From the NCBI RefSeq assembly GCF_026624755.1, contig NZ_JAPMXC010000001.1, positions 2,204,365 through 2,268,364 on the forward strand: a stretch of 64,000 nt of DNA. Direction: 5' to 3'. The translations under genes were made by a program, and so were the position numbers. The DNA comes from Robbsia betulipollinis. GTDB taxonomy: Bacteria > Pseudomonadota > Gammaproteobacteria > Burkholderiales > Burkholderiaceae. Positions 6,789 through 15,310 of this stretch are shown piece by piece (within the stretch, counting starts at the first letter, position 1; each line of letters begins with the position of its first letter). The notes under the pieces are model-generated. The model saw only the letters and a list, made by a program, of their open reading frames with translations. It ran no database searches and was not told where the DNA came from.

Positions 6789-8345
6789 ATGACCACTGTC
6801 GATACTCATGCGATCACCGAGGAGCTGAAGCGCGAAGGCTCTCTCGCGGTGACGGCCATCAAGCGTTTCAGCAGCGACCAGTGCACCACGCTGGCAGCGA
6901 GCATTGCCTTTTATTCGGCGTTTTCGCTGGCGCCCATGCTGTTGATGGTGATCGCCGTCGCGGGCTGGTTCTTCGGTGCAGAGGCGGCGCAGGGCCAGTT
7001 GTTCTCCCGCGTGCATGATTTTCTCGGCAACGATGCCGCCGCGGCGATCCAGGCGATCGTGCAGAACGCGCATCGACAAAGCGGTGGCGGCCTGGCGGCG
7101 GTCACCTCGCTGGCGCTGTTGTTCATCGGCGCGTCCGCTACCTTCTCCTCGCTGAACACGGCGCTCGATGTGGTCTTTCCGGCCCTGCCGAAGGAAAAAC
7201 GTTCCGGCATCGCGCTGATGGTGCGCGTACGGTTGGTGTCGTTCGGCCTGGTGCTGGGCGTCGCCTTCCTGCTGGTGGTTTCACTCGTGCTGGACACGGT
7301 GGTCACGTTCATCGGCAAGATGGTGTGGGGCGACTCGCCCTTCGTCATCGTCGGCGATATCGTGCAGCTGGTCGTCAGCCTGAGCATCCTGTCGCTGGCC
7401 TTCACCGCCTTGATGAAGCTGTTGCCCGATGCGAGCATCCGCTGGCGCGACGCGCTGGTGGGCGGGATCGTGTCGTCGGTGCTTTTCACGATCGGCAAGA
7501 AGCTGTTCGCGCTTTACCTGGCGCATGCCGGCACCGCGAGCGCTTTCGGCGCGGCGGGCTCCCTGGCCGTGCTGCTGATGTGGCTGTATTTTTCTTCCGC
7601 AGTGCTGCTGCTGGGTGCCGAGTTCGCCGCGGTGAAAGGCGGGTTCGGCGTGCGCAAGGATGCGACCGCGGCGGCGGTGGCCGCGGCGGGCGGCGCGCCC
7701 GCGCCCGGTAATGGCGGCAAGCAGAACGCTCCGGAAACCGCCGCTGCCGCGGAGACGCCGCGTCCCGCCGGCGGTCTGGCCGCGATGGTGCCTTCGCTGC
7801 TGCGCCAGAGTACCGCATCGCGTCTCGACGATACATCGGGTCGCCGGGCGGACGTGCATGCGGACCGTACCGGCCGGGCCCGCGCCCGTCCCCGCGTCGC
7901 CGGTCCGGCACGCGAGCCGGCATCCGGCATGGATTTGCTGGACGCGCTCATCAGCCGCACCAAGCACCCGGTGGCGTTGCGCATGGCGGTGCGCTCCGCG
8001 CCGTTGCTGCTGCGGGGCGTCTCGTTGTTGATGCCGAAGAAAAAGCCGCGCGCGCCGGCGCGCACGGCGTCCCTATTTGCCCGACTCATGCCGTTCGCGA
8101 AGTCCGAGGCAGGTTTGAAAGGCGCAAAAGGGGCAAAAGGCATGAAGGCGATCCGCGCCGCGGCGCAGGAAGCCGCGGCGCTGGGAGCGGCGCGTGAAGC
8201 CGATCGGCTCGCCAAAGCGAAGGCCAAGGCGCGCGGCCGCCATCCGTTGACGGCGGCCCTGTTCGCGGCCGGCGCCGGGCTGATCGTCGCATCGATCGCC
8301 AATCGCGACGCGAAATCGGATGCCGGCCCGCTCGGCAAACGCTGA
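6789..8345 (+). CDS. YihY/virulence factor BrkB family membrane protein with long basic C-terminal tail
   Basis: The ATG at 6789 (MTTVDTHAIT) gives a 518-residue protein; an in-frame ATG at 6741 adds 16 residues. Residues ~20-290 form the YihY/BrkB domain with about six membrane segments: AASIAFYSAFSLAPMLLMVI near the start, FIGASATFSSLNTALDVVF in the middle and AAGSLAVLLMWLYFSSAVLL near the end of the domain. Family members are inner-membrane proteins of uncertain function, once misnamed RNase BN. Beyond residue ~290 is a ~225-residue Ala/Arg/Lys/Pro-rich extension with little hydrophobic structure except a final LFAAGAGLIVASIA segment. Usual family length is 280-420 residues, so this tail is unusual. 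Confidence 0.88.
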   Translation: MTTVDTHAITEELKREGSLAVTAIKRFSSDQCTTLAASIAFYSAFSLAPMLLMVIAVAGWFFGAEAAQGQLFSRVHDFLGNDAAAAIQAIVQNAHRQSGGGLAAVTSLALLFIGASATFSSLNTALDVVFPALPKEKRSGIALMVRVRLVSFGLVLGVAFLLVVSLVLDTVVTFIGKMVWGDSPFVIVGDIVQLVVSLSILSLAFTALMKLLPDASIRWRDALVGGIVSSVLFTIGKKLFALYLAHAGTASAFGAAGSLAVLLMWLYFSSAVLLLGAEFAAVKGGFGVRKDATAAAVAAAGGAPAPGNGGKQNAPETAAAAETPRPAGGLAAMVPSLLRQSTASRLDDTSGRRADVHADRTGRARARPRVAGPAREPASGMDLLDALISRTKHPVALRMAVRSAPLLLRGVSLLMPKKKPRAPARTASLFARLMPFAKSEAGLKGAKGAKGMKAIRAAAQEAAALGAAREADRLAKAKAKARGRHPLTAALFAAGAGLIVASIANRDAKSDAGPLGKR

Positions 8346-8417
8346 AATGGCGGGATACGCTTTTTTGATACTTGCCAGCGGCACACGACGCGCCAGGCCC
8401 GCTAGAATGCGCTGCAA

Positions 8418-8436
8418 GGAAAGCACGGTGCTTTCC
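8418..8436. promoter_or_regulatory. 19-bp palindrome ahead of the amino-acid-binding protein gene
   Basis: GGAAAGCAC (8418-8426) and GTGCTTTCC (8428-8436) are perfectly complementary around a single G. A TAGAAT -10-like hexamer lies at 8403-8408, so the palindrome would fall at the transcription start or in the first bases of the leader. It could be an operator or an RNA hairpin. Confidence 0.4.
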
Positions 8437-8462
8437 ATCCGCGCCATCCGGGGAGTCCTGCG

Positions 8463-9266
8463 TTGAAAAAAATGACCGCTGTTTGCCTGCTTGCCGCCAC
8501 GGCGTGGCTGGCCTGTGCGCCCATGGGGCCGATCTCCGCCGCCCAGGCCAAGGATGCGGCCACGCTGCGCTTCGGCACCGATGCCAGCTATCCACCATTC
8601 GAGTCGAAGGCGCCCGACGGTAGCCTGATGGGCTTCGATATCGATATCGGCAACGAACTTTGCCGCCGTTTGAACGTCAAGTGCGTGTGGACCGAAAACG
8701 CCTTCGACGGCATGATTCCGGCGTTGAAGGCGCGTAAATTCGATGCGGTGCTCTCCACCTTCGCCATGACGCCGAAGCGCGCCGAGCAGATCGCATTCAC
8801 GCACAAGGTCTTCCACGTGCCCACCCGCATGGTCGCGAAAAAAGGCTCGGGGCTGCTGCCGAGCGCCGCGTCCCTGACGGGCAAGACGGTGGGGGTGGAG
8901 CAGGGTACGATTCAGGAAACCTATGCGAAGGTGCACTGGGGTGCGCAAGGCGTGCGCGTGCTGTCCTACCAGAACCAGGACCAGGTATACGCCGATCTGG
9001 TTGCGGGCCGGCTGGATGCATCGCTGCAGAATGCCGTACAGGCGGAACGGGGGTTCCTGCGCACGCCCCAGGGCAAACCCTATGAGCTGGCCGGACCGGC
9101 CTTGGTCGACAAGGCGATCTTCGGCAACGGTACCGGGATCGGCCTGCGCAAGGAAGACACCGAACTGAAGACGAAGCTCGATGCGGCCCTCGATGCAATG
9201 CGCCAGGACGGGACTTACCAGAAGCTGGCGGCGAAGTATTTCGACTTCGACGTCTACGGCGACTGA
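8463..9266 (+). CDS. periplasmic amino-acid-binding protein (HisJ/ArgT family), orphan
   Basis: 267 residues with a TTG start that places MKK in front of a Sec signal ending at AQA; an ATG three codons later is an alternative. The mature protein begins with LRFGTDASYPPFESK and carries GFDIDIGNELCRRL, the family 3 solute-binding signature for polar amino acids (Lys/Arg/Orn/His). SMTP-like STFAMTPKRAEQI and the GIGLRKEDTELK region near the C-terminus also fit. It would feed an ABC importer, but no permease or ATPase gene lies nearby, so it may serve transporter subunits encoded elsewhere. Specificity cannot be assigned from sequence alone. Confidence 0.9.
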   Translation: MKKMTAVCLLAATAWLACAPMGPISAAQAKDAATLRFGTDASYPPFESKAPDGSLMGFDIDIGNELCRRLNVKCVWTENAFDGMIPALKARKFDAVLSTFAMTPKRAEQIAFTHKVFHVPTRMVAKKGSGLLPSAASLTGKTVGVEQGTIQETYAKVHWGAQGVRVLSYQNQDQVYADLVAGRLDASLQNAVQAERGFLRTPQGKPYELAGPALVDKAIFGNGTGIGLRKEDTELKTKLDAALDAMRQDGTYQKLAAKYFDFDVYGD

Positions 9267-9313
9267 CCCGTTTCGCCCCGCGCGCGCGATGTATGATCGC
9301 GCGCCGGCTTGTT

Positions 9314-9610
9314 CTAATAGATCGCCAGCTTGCCCAGCACCAGCGCGGCGAGCAGGATCCAGATCACGCCCGCCAGGATGGCGCGGCGCAGCAAGGCGCG
9401 GATGCCGCTCACCAGCAGCAGCAGGCCGATTACCAGCAACACGATGTTCAGCATCGAATCGTGCATGCCGAGACTACCGGCCAGACCGCCGGAGAAGTCG
9501 CCCGCCGCGTGCCCCAAACCGTGGACGACGAAGTTGAGGGCATGGACGATGCCGCCGATCACGGCGCCGACCAGCGCGCCCAGCCATTCAAAGAAATTTC
9601 CGGATTGCAT
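9314..9610 (-). CDS. small membrane protein of unknown function (98 aa)
   Basis: MQSGNFFEWLGALVGAVIGG... with three hydrophobic stretches: LGALVGAVIGGIVHALNFVV, MLNIVLLVIGLLLLVSGI and LAGVIWILLAALVLGKLAIY. A glycine- and histidine-rich loop (HGLGHAAGDFSGGLAGSLG) joins the first two. It lies convergent to the binding-protein gene with only 47 bp between their ends. I do not recognise a named family; it is most likely an inner-membrane protein. Confidence 0.72.
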   Translation of the reverse strand: MQSGNFFEWLGALVGAVIGGIVHALNFVVHGLGHAAGDFSGGLAGSLGMHDSMLNIVLLVIGLLLLVSGIRALLRRAILAGVIWILLAALVLGKLAIY

Positions 9611-9946
9611 CGCTTGCAGAAGTAAAGCGGCATCGAAGCGGATGCCGACGCAGGCGGATCGAAGCGCATGCCTGCCCGGGATGCAAGGCCCGAAGCGCTC
9701 CGCCCGGCATGCCTCATCTTACCCGTAACCTCTCGCGCTGTGCCGGGCGCGCCGCGCCGCCACTCGCTGGTTTTGCGCGAGCGGAGCATGCCCGCGACCG
9801 GTGCCGGTGGGGACATATGCAGCGCGCAATCAAAAGAAATCGTTACAGGGCTCGACCCCGCGTGCGAGCCCTGTAAAATACGCGAAATATTCGCCTGCCT
9901 CGTGGTTCGGGGTCCGCGGCCGTTGCCGCTTCATCGCTGGTCATCT
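9611..9946. other. 336-bp intergenic region before minC
   Basis: Divergent region between the small membrane protein and minC. It holds a perfect 12-bp inverted repeat (9843-9876) followed by an AT-richer stretch with a TAAAAT hexamer (9874-9879) that could be a -10 element. The first 200 bp show nothing I can identify. Confidence 0.55.
9843..9876. promoter_or_regulatory. perfect 12-bp inverted repeat upstream of min operon
   Basis: TTACAGGGCTCG (9843-9854) and CGAGCCCTGTAA (9865-9876) pair perfectly across a 10-nt spacer. No T-run follows on the plus strand, and no plus-strand gene ends just upstream, so a terminator is unlikely. It lies 70 bp before minC and may be an operator or leader hairpin. 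Confidence 0.45.
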
Positions 9947-10726
9947 ATGTCGCTCAAGAAAACGCCGTTCTTCGAACTGAGAAGCGGAACCGTCGATCTA
10001 CTCCATTTCGTCGTCAAGACGCCGGACCTGGACGAGCTGCGCGCCGAATTGGGCCGCCGTTTCGAGTCCACGCCGGCTTTTTTCGCTGGCGAATCCGTGG
10101 CGATCGACGTGCGCCGCCTCGCGGCGACGCCAGCCCTGCGAATCGACCGGGTCGAGGCGCTGCTCGCGGAATTCCGGATGCGGGCGGCCGGGGTCGTCGT
10201 GCAGCCCGAACAGCGTGGCTGGGCGGAGGCGCAGGGCGCGCCGATCCTGGAGTCGCGCGAGAAGCGCGAGCGCGCCGAAACAGCCGATGCCGGCGACGAT
10301 GCCAGCCCGCCAGCGACGGACGCGCCGGTGGCGGCCTCCGCGACGGCGAACGTCGAGGAAGGGCTGCCGACGGCGGTCTCGACGGGTTTCGTGCCGACGC
10401 TGGTCGTCGACCGGCCGCTGCGTTCGGGTCAGCGGATCTATGCCGAGGGCGATCTGGTCGTACTCGGGCTGGTGAGCTATGGCGCGGAAGTGATCGCCGA
10501 GGGCAATATCCATGTCTACGCGCCGCTGCGCGGCCGCGCGCTTGCCGGCGTGCACGGCAACCTGGGCGCGCGCATCTTCTGCACCTGTCTCGAACCCGAA
10601 CTGGTGTCCATCGCGGGCATCTACCGCACGACCGAGCATCCGCTGGCCGCGGACGTGGTGGGAAAATCGGTGCAGATCCGTCTGGAAAACGAAAAGTTGA
10701 TATTCGAGCCGCTCCGGCTCACATAG
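9947..10726 (+). CDS. minC: septum site-determining protein MinC
   Basis: 259 residues starting [12 protein letters not shown]. The N-terminal domain (1-~105) is the FtsZ-antagonising MinC_N fold. A variable Ala/Glu-rich linker (~105-150) follows. The C-terminal right-handed beta-helix (~150-255) has the typical repeats [34 protein letters not shown] and [20 protein letters not shown], which dimerise and bind MinD. It blocks Z-ring assembly away from midcell. It is the first gene of minCDE; minD starts 82 bp later and minE 9 bp after that. Confidence 0.97.
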   Translation: MSLKKTPFFELRSGTVDLLHFVVKTPDLDELRAELGRRFESTPAFFAGESVAIDVRRLAATPALRIDRVEALLAEFRMRAAGVVVQPEQRGWAEAQGAPILESREKRERAETADAGDDASPPATDAPVAASATANVEEGLPTAVSTGFVPTLVVDRPLRSGQRIYAEGDLVVLGLVSYGAEVIAEGNIHVYAPLRGRALAGVHGNLGARIFCTCLEPELVSIAGIYRTTEHPLAADVVGKSVQIRLENEKLIFEPLRLT

Positions 10727-10808
10727 TTTGCAGGTCGATGGGTGCGTGGTGCCGGCGCAGGCCGGGGCACGCCGTCGGTATACGAAAATTCCGCTAGGTG
10801 GGAAACGA

Positions 10809-11624
10809 ATGGCAAAAATCATTGTGGTGACTTCCGGCAAGGGCGGCGTGGGCAAGACCACGACCAGCGCGAGCTTCGCATCGGGCCTCGCGCTGCGCGG
10901 CCACAAGACGGCGGTCATCGATTTCGACGTGGGTCTGCGCAATCTCGATCTGATCATGGGCTGCGAGCGGCGCGTGGTCTACGACCTGATCAACGTGATC
11001 CAGGACGAAGCGAACCTGAATCAGGCGCTGATCAAGGACAAGAAGTGCGAGAACCTGTTCATCCTGCCCGCGTCGCAGACGCGCGACAAGGATGCGCTGA
11101 CGCTCGAAGGCGTCGAGAAGGTCATAAAGGATCTGATCGACCTGAAATTCGAATACATCGTCTGCGATTCGCCGGCGGGGATCGAATCGGGCGCGCTGAT
11201 GGCGATGTATTTCGCCGACGAGGCGCTGGTGGTGACGAATCCGGAGGTCTCGTCGGTGCGGGACTCGGACCGCATCCTGGGCATCCTGTCGTCGAAGACG
11301 CGGCGCGCGATCGAAGGCAAGGCGCCGGTCAAGGAGCACCTGCTGATCACCCGGTACAACCCGAAGCGCGTCAACGACGGCGAGATGCTGTCCCTGAGCG
11401 ACATCCAGGAGATCCTGCGCATTCCGCTGATCGGGGTGATTCCGGAGTCGGAATCGGTGCTGCAGGCATCGAACCAGGGCCTGCCGGCCGTGCACATCGA
11501 CGGCAGCGACGTCTCCGAGGCGTACAAGGACGTGGTGGGCCGCTTCCTCGGCGAAGAGAAGGGGTTGCGCTTTACCGACTACACCAAGCCGGGCTTGCTG
11601 CAACGCCTTTTCGGCAACAAGTAA
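10809..11624 (+). CDS. minD: septum site-determining ATPase MinD
   Basis: 271 residues. It has the deviant Walker A motif GKGGVGKTTT near the N-terminus and AVIDFDVGLRNLDLIMG behind it. DSPAGIESGALMAM forms the Walker B/switch region. The C-terminal amphipathic membrane-targeting helix ends GLLQRLFGNK. ATP-bound MinD sits on the membrane, recruits MinC and is released by MinE, giving pole-to-pole oscillation. The ATG at 10809 follows AGGTGGGAAA. It matches the usual family length of ~270. Confidence 0.98.
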   Translation: MAKIIVVTSGKGGVGKTTTSASFASGLALRGHKTAVIDFDVGLRNLDLIMGCERRVVYDLINVIQDEANLNQALIKDKKCENLFILPASQTRDKDALTLEGVEKVIKDLIDLKFEYIVCDSPAGIESGALMAMYFADEALVVTNPEVSSVRDSDRILGILSSKTRRAIEGKAPVKEHLLITRYNPKRVNDGEMLSLSDIQEILRIPLIGVIPESESVLQASNQGLPAVHIDGSDVSEAYKDVVGRFLGEEKGLRFTDYTKPGLLQRLFGNK

Positions 11625-11633
11625 GGGGCCGAC

Positions 11634-11888
11634 ATGTCGCTACTTTCTTTTTTGCTGGGCGAAAAAAAGAAAACCGCCGCGGTCGCGAAGGAGCGGCTGC
11701 AGCTGATCATCGCGCATGAACGGGCGAGCGATCGGCCGCCCGCTGACTATCTTCCGGCGCTGCAAAGGGAGCTGGTCGAGGTGATCCGCAAGTATGTGAA
11801 GATCGGCAACGACGACATCAAGGTCAGCGTCGAGCAGCAGGGCAATCTCGAAGTCCTCGAGGTGAAGATCGAGATTCCCCAGGTCTGA
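11634..11888 (+). CDS. minE: cell division topological specificity factor MinE
   Basis: 84 residues, starting [20 protein letters not shown]. The short amphipathic N-terminal helix binds membrane and is followed by the anti-MinCD segment ([14 protein letters not shown]). The topological-specificity domain ([37 protein letters not shown]) makes the dimer. It stimulates MinD ATPase and restricts MinC to the poles. It starts 9 bp after minD and ends in front of a strong terminator. Confidence 0.97.
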   Translation: MSLLSFLLGEKKKTAAVAKERLQLIIAHERASDRPPADYLPALQRELVEVIRKYVKIGNDDIKVSVEQQGNLEVLEVKIEIPQV

Positions 11889-11905
11889 ACGGCGCGGCTG
11901 ACCGG

Positions 11906-11934
11906 GGCTGACCGCTTGTCCGGTCAGCCTTTTT
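11906..11934 (+). terminator. rho-independent terminator of minCDE
   Basis: Arms GGCTGACCG (11906-11914) and CGGTCAGCC (11921-11929), a 6-nt loop, and a run of five T. It overlaps the last codons of the convergent ClC gene, whose stop lies at 11924-11926. Confidence 0.85.
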
Positions 11935-13297
11935 CGTGGTGCGCCCGCCTGGCGGTGTCGATGTCCGTTCCCGCGGGCGCTGCGGCGGCGCCACCGCTCG
12001 CGGGCGCGCGCGCATAGCGGTTCGCCAGCGTTTCGTAGAACGGCGGGGCGAACAGGCGCGAGACGCGCGCGGCGATCAGCGAGGTTGCCATCAGGGAGAT
12101 CACCAGCGCATGGCCGTTGATCATCTCCATGACGATGACGAACGCGGTGATGGGCGCCTGGGTCACGGCGGCCAGATAGCCGACCATGCCCAGCGCGATC
12201 AGCATGGGCACCGACAAACTGCCGAATACCTCGTGCAGCAGGTTGCCGAATCCCGCGCCGATGGCCAGCGACGGGGCGAAGATCCCGCCCGGAATGCCCG
12301 GCAGATAGGACCCGACCATCGAGGCCATCTTCAGGAAAGGGTAGGCGAGCGACATGCTCTGGCGGCCGTCCAGCACTCCGCGTGCTTCGGCGTAGCCACT
12401 GCCGAAGGTGTAGCCGCCGGCGGCCAGTCCGATGATTGCGATCACCAGCCCGCAGCCGGCGGCGAACAGGACCGGGTGCTCGGCGCGCAGCGCGCGTACC
12501 GGCGCGGGCAGCCAGCGTGCGCTATGGATGATCAGCCAGCAAAAGCCGCCGCCGGCGATGCCGGTCACCACGGCGGTGACGATCACCGCAACCAGCAGGA
12601 TGCCGGGAAAATCGCGCCGGACTTCGATGGTGCCGAAATACGTATAGTTGCCGTTCACGCCCAGCGCGACGATGCCGGCGAAGATGATCGCCGTGATCAC
12701 GACGCCGCTGGCGCGCTGCTCGAAGCTGCGCGTCAGTTCCTCGATGGCGAAGACGATGCCCGCCAGCGGCGTGTTGAACGCCGCCGACAGGCCGGCGGCC
12801 GCGCCCGCCAGCGCGAGCTGGCGTTCGAGCGCGGCGCCGGCCGGCGCGTAGAAGCGGCGCAGCTGGTACATCAGCGCCGCGCCGACCTGCACCGTCGGCC
12901 CTTCCCGGCCGATCGTGAAGCCGCCGAGGATCGCCAGGAACGAGATGGCGATCTTGCCGGCGACGATGCGCAGCGTCAGCAAGGTCCTGCCGAGCGCGGC
13001 GTCGGTATGCAGCATTGCGATGACCTGCGGGATGCCGCTGCCTTCCGCGCCCGCGAAAAAACGGCGCGTGAGCCACACCGACAGCGCGCCGACCGCCGGG
13101 GAAATCAGCAGGGGCGCCCAGAAGTATTGCGATTGGATGGCGCTGAACAGCGAGAAGCCGTAGTCGATCAGGCGTGCGTAGAAGACCGCGATCAGCCCGA
13201 CGACGATCGCGCCGAGCCAGATGATGCCGTATTCGTGCCACAGGTGATGGGCGCGCCGCCAGGTGCGCTTGGTAAGGCGAAGGGGAGGCGAAGGCAT
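11924..13297 (-). CDS. ClC-type chloride channel/transporter
   Basis: 457 residues with the ATG at 13297 (MPSPPLRLTK). The protein has the three selectivity-filter motifs of ClC proteins in order: GSGIPQV, GREGPTVQVGA and GGIFAPSLAIGAGFGN, plus VGYLAAVTQAPITAFVIVME near the end. The Glu in GREGP is the gating glutamate. There is no C-terminal CBS domain. It is an integral inner-membrane protein that moves chloride or exchanges Cl- for H+; which of the two cannot be settled from sequence. It converges on the min operon and shares its terminator region. Confidence 0.93.
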   Translation of the reverse strand: MPSPPLRLTKRTWRRAHHLWHEYGIIWLGAIVVGLIAVFYARLIDYGFSLFSAIQSQYFWAPLLISPAVGALSVWLTRRFFAGAEGSGIPQVIAMLHTDAALGRTLLTLRIVAGKIAISFLAILGGFTIGREGPTVQVGAALMYQLRRFYAPAGAALERQLALAGAAAGLSAAFNTPLAGIVFAIEELTRSFEQRASGVVITAIIFAGIVALGVNGNYTYFGTIEVRRDFPGILLVAVIVTAVVTGIAGGGFCWLIIHSARWLPAPVRALRAEHPVLFAAGCGLVIAIIGLAAGGYTFGSGYAEARGVLDGRQSMSLAYPFLKMASMVGSYLPGIPGGIFAPSLAIGAGFGNLLHEVFGSLSVPMLIALGMVGYLAAVTQAPITAFVIVMEMINGHALVISLMATSLIAARVSRLFAPPFYETLANRYARAPASGGAAAAPAGTDIDTARRAHHEKG

Positions 13298-13365
13298 GAA
13301 CGACCCGTCATAGCGCAAAGCGCGATTATAGCGCCCGCCCCGGCGCGGGACCGTGCGGGAAGCGG

Positions 13366-15177
13366 TCAGTTGTCGCCATCGTCATCGTCGTCGTCGGGAT
13401 CGGCGGCAACCGCCGGCGCGGGCATGCCGTATCGCGCTTTGAGCTGCGTTTTGAAATCGTCCAGCGCGGGCCGTGTCTCGCACAGCTTGTAGAGCAGGCC
13501 GAGTTGCGCCGGCCAGTCGTGCAGGGCCTCGGCGAAGATTTTCAGGCGTGCGACCTGATCCAGCGCGCCGGGAAGGTCGCCGTCGAGCGCGCGCAATACC
13601 GCGTAACGGCGCAGCACCACCTCGCCCGGCAACAATGCGATCGCCTTGCGGTGCATCGCCAGTTTGTTGGCGAGACCGTTGCTGTCGAGCTGGAGCAGCG
13701 TCGACAGGCCGAACTCGCCCCAGGCGCCGAAGATCGTCGCGGGCGCCGCGCGGTACTCCTGTTCCGGCCGGTTGCCGTAATACAATTTCTCGGCGCGGTG
13801 ATAGTCGGCGAGCACCGGGTAGGCCATCAGGATGCCGGCGAGCGTCACGCCGGCATAACCGACCGCCGTGGCGCGGGTGGGCAGCCGGACCATCGATTCG
13901 GTTTCCAGCAGCCCGATCAGGAAGGCCGCGGGGAGCAGGAAGAACAGGTATTGCTGCGGGTACTCGACGAGCGCGTGGACGGCGAGGATGGCCAGCAGGC
14001 AAAGCGCGAACAGGCGCACGGTGCTGAGCGGGGCGCGCAGGACCCGCCACAGCCAGAAACCCAGGCCGAGCGCGACGATTCCCGCGCCGATCAGTCCGGT
14101 CTTGGCCAGCACGTCCACGACGATGTCGTGCGAATTGTTCGCGATTTCCACCCGGCCGAGCTGCTGCACCAGCTGGTACTGAAAACGCGGGAATTCGCCC
14201 CAGCCCACGCCCAGCCAGGGATGGGTCTTGAACATGGTCCAGCCGTACTCCCACAACGCCAGGCGCGGCGAGATCTGACCGGCATCCTTGAAGCGGTCGG
14301 CGGCCGATTCGGCGAGATGCAGACCGAAGTTCCCGTTCAGGCGGCGTACCAGCAGGTTCATCGCGCAGAAGATCAGCACCGTCAGCACCGGCACCAGCCA
14401 GCGCCGGCTTTTCTGCCAGCCGCGCACGAGTATCGCCGTGCGGGCGTCGGACCAGGCCATCGCCAGGCCGACGACGAAGATCACGGCGGTCTGCAGCCAG
14501 GGCGTGCGCGAGACCGTCAGCGCGAGGCCGATCGAGTAGAGCGCGGCCAGCACGATCCAGACGGCCAGCGGCAAGCGGCGCGACTGCACCAGATAGACCG
14601 CGGCGGCGAAGGCGAAGGCGATGTAGGTGGCCAGATGATTGGCCTGCGCCATGTTGCCGAACGGCCGGCGGTCGGCGAGCACGCCGTACGACACGACGAA
14701 CGGCGCGAAACGCGCTTCGGCGTGGCAGAGCTGCACCACCTGACAGAACAGCGCGAAGAGCCCGCCCGCGATCAAACCCCACGCGATCCAGCGCAGCGCG
14801 TCCTCGCCGAGCTGCAGGCGGCCGGTCCAGTAGCCCGCGTGCACGGCGAGCGCGGCGATCAGCAGCGAACCGGCACCCAGCAGATTCATCGACGGTTGCT
14901 GGGTGGGCAGGAGCAGCGTCTGGACGACCAGCACCGCCGCGAACGCGAGCGGCACGACGGCCACGCGCGGGGACGCGGCGCGGCGCAGGATCGGCGAGCC
15001 GGCGGCCAGCACGCCGACCGTTGCGCCGATCAGCACGAACAGCCCGTAGGCGACGTACTCGGCGTAGAAGGTAGGAACCGGATAGGTGTGCGCGACCACC
15101 GCGTAGGGCACCGTCCAGGCCAGCACAAGCAATGCAAACAGGAAGATCGACGTGTTGCGGGGGGACAGGGTCGGCAT
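13366..15177 (-). CDS. pglL: PglL-type O-oligosaccharyltransferase (Wzy/WaaL-like ligase)
   Basis: 603 residues from the ATG at 15177 (MPTLSPRNTS). About a dozen membrane segments make up residues 1-~440. The region ADRRPFGNMAQANHLATYIA matches the PglL_A signature. The large periplasmic loop carries HPWLGVGWGEFPRFQ and ANNSHDIVVDVLAKTG, typical of the Wzy_C ligase core with its conserved His. A soluble Wzy_C_2-like domain follows to ~590. Family members transfer lipid-linked glycans onto Ser of exported proteins; Burkholderia species use one for general protein O-glycosylation. An O-antigen ligase is the alternative. The very end is an Asp-rich tail (DPDDDDDDGDN). Confidence 0.85.
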   Translation of the reverse strand: MPTLSPRNTSIFLFALLVLAWTVPYAVVAHTYPVPTFYAEYVAYGLFVLIGATVGVLAAGSPILRRAASPRVAVVPLAFAAVLVVQTLLLPTQQPSMNLLGAGSLLIAALAVHAGYWTGRLQLGEDALRWIAWGLIAGGLFALFCQVVQLCHAEARFAPFVVSYGVLADRRPFGNMAQANHLATYIAFAFAAAVYLVQSRRLPLAVWIVLAALYSIGLALTVSRTPWLQTAVIFVVGLAMAWSDARTAILVRGWQKSRRWLVPVLTVLIFCAMNLLVRRLNGNFGLHLAESAADRFKDAGQISPRLALWEYGWTMFKTHPWLGVGWGEFPRFQYQLVQQLGRVEIANNSHDIVVDVLAKTGLIGAGIVALGLGFWLWRVLRAPLSTVRLFALCLLAILAVHALVEYPQQYLFFLLPAAFLIGLLETESMVRLPTRATAVGYAGVTLAGILMAYPVLADYHRAEKLYYGNRPEQEYRAAPATIFGAWGEFGLSTLLQLDSNGLANKLAMHRKAIALLPGEVVLRRYAVLRALDGDLPGALDQVARLKIFAEALHDWPAQLGLLYKLCETRPALDDFKTQLKARYGMPAPAVAADPDDDDDDGDN

Positions 15178-15310
15178 GGGGATCAAAGTGGTCGCTGCAA
15201 GCGGCGACTATACACAAAGAAGCCTGCCATGTAACCGCCCGCCGGGGTTTGACGCCGATCCGTCCGATGTGCGCGACACGCAGGGCGGAGGATGTACGCC
15301 GCCGCCGCCG

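Noticed and set aside
9843..9876. The minC upstream inverted repeat as a rho-independent terminator
   Set aside because: There is no plus-strand gene upstream to terminate and the bases after the stem are A-rich, not T-rich.
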